The notes beneath the pieces are model-generated. The model searched no databases. It worked only from the letters and a program-made list of their open reading frames with translations, and was not told where the DNA came from. Positions 62,619 through 64,000 of a stretch of DNA of 64,000 nt are shown here, piece after piece. Origin of the DNA: Trichobilharzia regenti (taxonomy: Eukaryota > Platyhelminthes > Trematoda > Strigeidida > Schistosomatidae). The stretch is from the NCBI GenBank assembly GCA_944472135.2, contig OX235263.1, positions 18,467,379 through 18,531,378 of the forward strand, given 5' to 3'. The position numbers and the translations under genes are program-made. The stretch's first letter is position 1. The number at the start of each line of letters is the position of its first letter.

Positions 62619-62976
62619 TGTCAATGCAGTTGAAGATTGAACGATCAATTCATGGTTGTTTGCTCAAAACCAACTTCCCCAATTTTCGCGGAGGCAAAAA
62701 AAAAAAAGTCATCGTCTCATCGGTTGCTGTTCAGAAAGAAGTCAGCAATAAACCGTCAGAAGTAATATTGTGATTTATTATTGTAATATTTGTTCACAGA
62801 CCTTAGCGGAAGATTTTTTATATGTTGGTGTTACAATAAAGAATTCTCAAGTGGCCAATCGGTGTTTTGGTTTTTGCGTCCGTTATTACTAAGCGTTTCT
62901 GAAAAACTTCAAGGAACAGCGTGAGCCCGAGCGTAGCGAGAGCTGGGCATTAACGGTTTACGAGACGTGACTGACA
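62619..62976 (+). repeat. 3' LTR of the gag-only BEL/Pao-type element
   Basis: Same 358-bp length and ends as the 5' LTR. A 12-A run at 62695-62707 replaces the corresponding bases of the 5' copy, the main difference I can see. It is preceded by CCGGGGAG, a short purine-rich candidate polypurine tract, although LINE insertion next to it blurs this. Confidence 0.85.
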
Positions 62977-63640
62977 GAAATATTGATCGAAGACAACTGT
63001 TGATGATGGTCTGTAGTTTGTTTGAGGTGCTCTTCATGAAGGGCTAAGTCTCTGATCAAAGTATAATAGCACTGATTTCACATTGGAGTTAAAAATCCTG
63101 ATCTCATTTTCATTTTCATGCTAAGTGTTGCTGCCCCCTATACAGACTCAATAGTAATGAAAACTTGCCTTGCTCTCCTGATCCTCGCGTTCAAATCCAC
63201 ACCAGTTCAATCCACCTGCATTTGAAACGATGCTTCCCAGGTCGACAGGTAAAGGAGGTTGCTGATTGTTGTCTGTTGTTGATACTGTTGGCCAGAAATC
63301 CTCATTACGTGTTTTCTTTTCTTCACCAGAAGTGAAGTCCTATCTTTGATGCTTCTTCTACCAAAATGTTACTCTCCACTTGCATATCTTCCAGTTTTTG
63401 GGAGATCAGACATATATCATCGGTGAATTCCAGATCCTCCAAGTTATTTGTGTGGGTCCATTTTATGCCTGTCCCCTCGTTTCTCGGCCCTCTATCTGTC
63501 TCATTATCCAGTCTACCACAATCAGGAAAATATATGGAGACAGTAGACAGCCAGCTTGTCTTTTTCCCGTCTTCACTTCGATGGAATGCGTGAGTTTCCG
63601 TTGTAGATTACTCATCGTGCTGAAGTTTCTGTAGCAACTT
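62977..63640 (-). mobile_element. RTE-clade LINE, RT fragment fused to 5' UTR (right part of interrupted copy)
   Basis: On the minus strand near 63630 is GTTGCTACAGAAACTTCAG, the 5' UTR end seen in the RTE at 45.89 kb. It is joined directly to RT text: LTHSIEVKTGKRQAGCLLSP, IFLIVVDWIMRQI (63463-63590), then WRIWNSPMIYV. Endonuclease and the first half of RT are missing, so this RTE copy has a large internal deletion. The coding then degrades to 62977 and continues at 56913. Confidence 0.7.
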
Positions 63641-63644
63641 GGTA

Positions 63645-63965
63645 GTTTGCAGGTACTTAAGGACCATTGAAAACCAGGAAATATAGAACAGCTGTTTACT
63701 TCTAGTTTTCGACTCTTCAGAAGCACGCACTGGTGGAGACTCAAGCCTAGAACCATTCAGTCACCCTGAAATCATAAAAATGGTAAAAGCTGTAATCCAT
63801 AAATAATCGGAACGGCTTCCAGTTGTCTGAACACTCTACAAGCTAACCTGGTAACTGGAAGGTTGTGGATTCGAACCGTGGCGGTGGATGAATTAATACT
63901 GAACAGTTGAAAACAAGGACGAAACAGCTGTCCAGTTTTCCCTGACTTATGAATTCTGCTGATCT
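63645..63965. mobile_element. Hammerhead SINE family C, inverted pair
   Basis: 63645-63760 is minus orientation (GGACCATTGAAAACCAGG, AGAACAGCTGTTTAC, TTTTCGACTCTTCAG, where the core CTGAAGA is intact on the minus strand). 63800-63965 is plus orientation (GGTTGTGGATTCGAACCG head, AAGGACGAAACAGCTGTCC, CAGTTTTCCC). The plus arm keeps GAAA and a perfect ACAGCTGT stem III but its core is lost (TACTGAACAG). This is again head-to-head. Confidence 0.65.
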
Positions 63966-64000
63966 GTTGATATTTATATTATTAATCATGCATTGTTTGT

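Larger units (their letters stand above)
56914..62976 (+). mobile_element. Gag-only BEL/Pao-type LTR retrotransposon with nested insertions
   Basis: Two 358-bp direct repeats (56914-57271 and 62619-62976) begin TGTCAATGCAG and end GTGACTGACA. They flank a gag gene (57417-58625), an L1 solo LTR (58700-59025) and a CR1-like LINE (about 59104-62612). Flanking bases are GAAGT and GAAAT, a near-match consistent with a 5-bp target-site duplication. The outer flanks join into one RTE copy. Without the nested elements, only about 140 bases lie between gag and the 3' LTR, so protease, RT, RNase H and integrase are all missing. Confidence 0.85.

Noticed and set aside
1..64000. CRISPR arrays, operons or phage genes
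   Set aside because: Repeats are dispersed retroelements, coding is eukaryotic and interrupted, and nothing resembles spaced direct repeats or prokaryotic gene order.

Overview
The window reads as a flatworm nuclear genome, most likely a blood fluke of the family Schistosomatidae. The sequence is AT-rich, with few and widely spaced candidate exons in a dense bed of retroelements. The mix fits schistosomes: many Penelope-like elements (PLEs; reverse transcriptase plus GIY-YIG endonuclease), an RTE-clade LINE of the SR2 type, a CR1-like LINE, a BEL/Pao-type LTR element, and tRNA-headed SINEs carrying hammerhead ribozymes (HHRs) of the kind known as Sm-alpha. Species cannot be fixed from the sequence alone. 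No bacterial-style genes, CRISPR arrays or operons are present.

Layout. 1-7 kb holds RTE and PLE fragments, a solo LTR and the first candidate host exon (4935-5074). 7.4-13.4 kb holds three HHR-bearing SINE families, a PLE fragment split by a SINE, the second candidate exon (12404-12583) and a GC-rich retroposed block with target-site duplications. 13.8-22 kb is PLE and SINE remnants around the third candidate exon (19769-20243). 22.2-25.7 kb is a recent palindromic PLE. 25.9-31.3 kb is three further PLE copies, one split by a solo LTR and one by a small snapback insert. 31.3-34 kb is a truncated CR1-like LINE, a candidate minus-strand exon and tRNA SINEs. 34.4-37.9 kb is more PLE. 38-40 kb is quiet. 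40.9-49 kb holds two RTE copies with a large inverted SINE pair between them. 49-56 kb has two exon-like stretches, two PLEs and SINEs. 56.5-63.6 kb is a nest: an RTE copy holds a gag-only BEL/Pao-type element, which holds a solo LTR and an intact 963-codon CR1-like LINE.

Three observations stand out. First, at least ten retroelement insertions are head-to-head fold-backs. They occur in HHR SINEs and in PLEs, and several sit between a single 12-14 bp target-site duplication. PLEs are known for inverted partial copies, so this shared shape suggests the HHR SINEs move by PLE machinery. Second, at least four distinct HHR types can be folded by eye with intact cores, and most have self-complementary stem III. 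Third, one tRNA-derived SINE ends in the same tail of about 45 bases as the CR1-like LINE, which points to a LINE/SINE partnership.

The most credible host gene is on the plus strand: three exons with GT/AG borders and compatible phases, spread over 15 kb, giving the end of a cysteine-rich protein with a hydrophobic C-terminal segment. All calls rest on reading the sequence by eye. No alignment, folding or database search was run.
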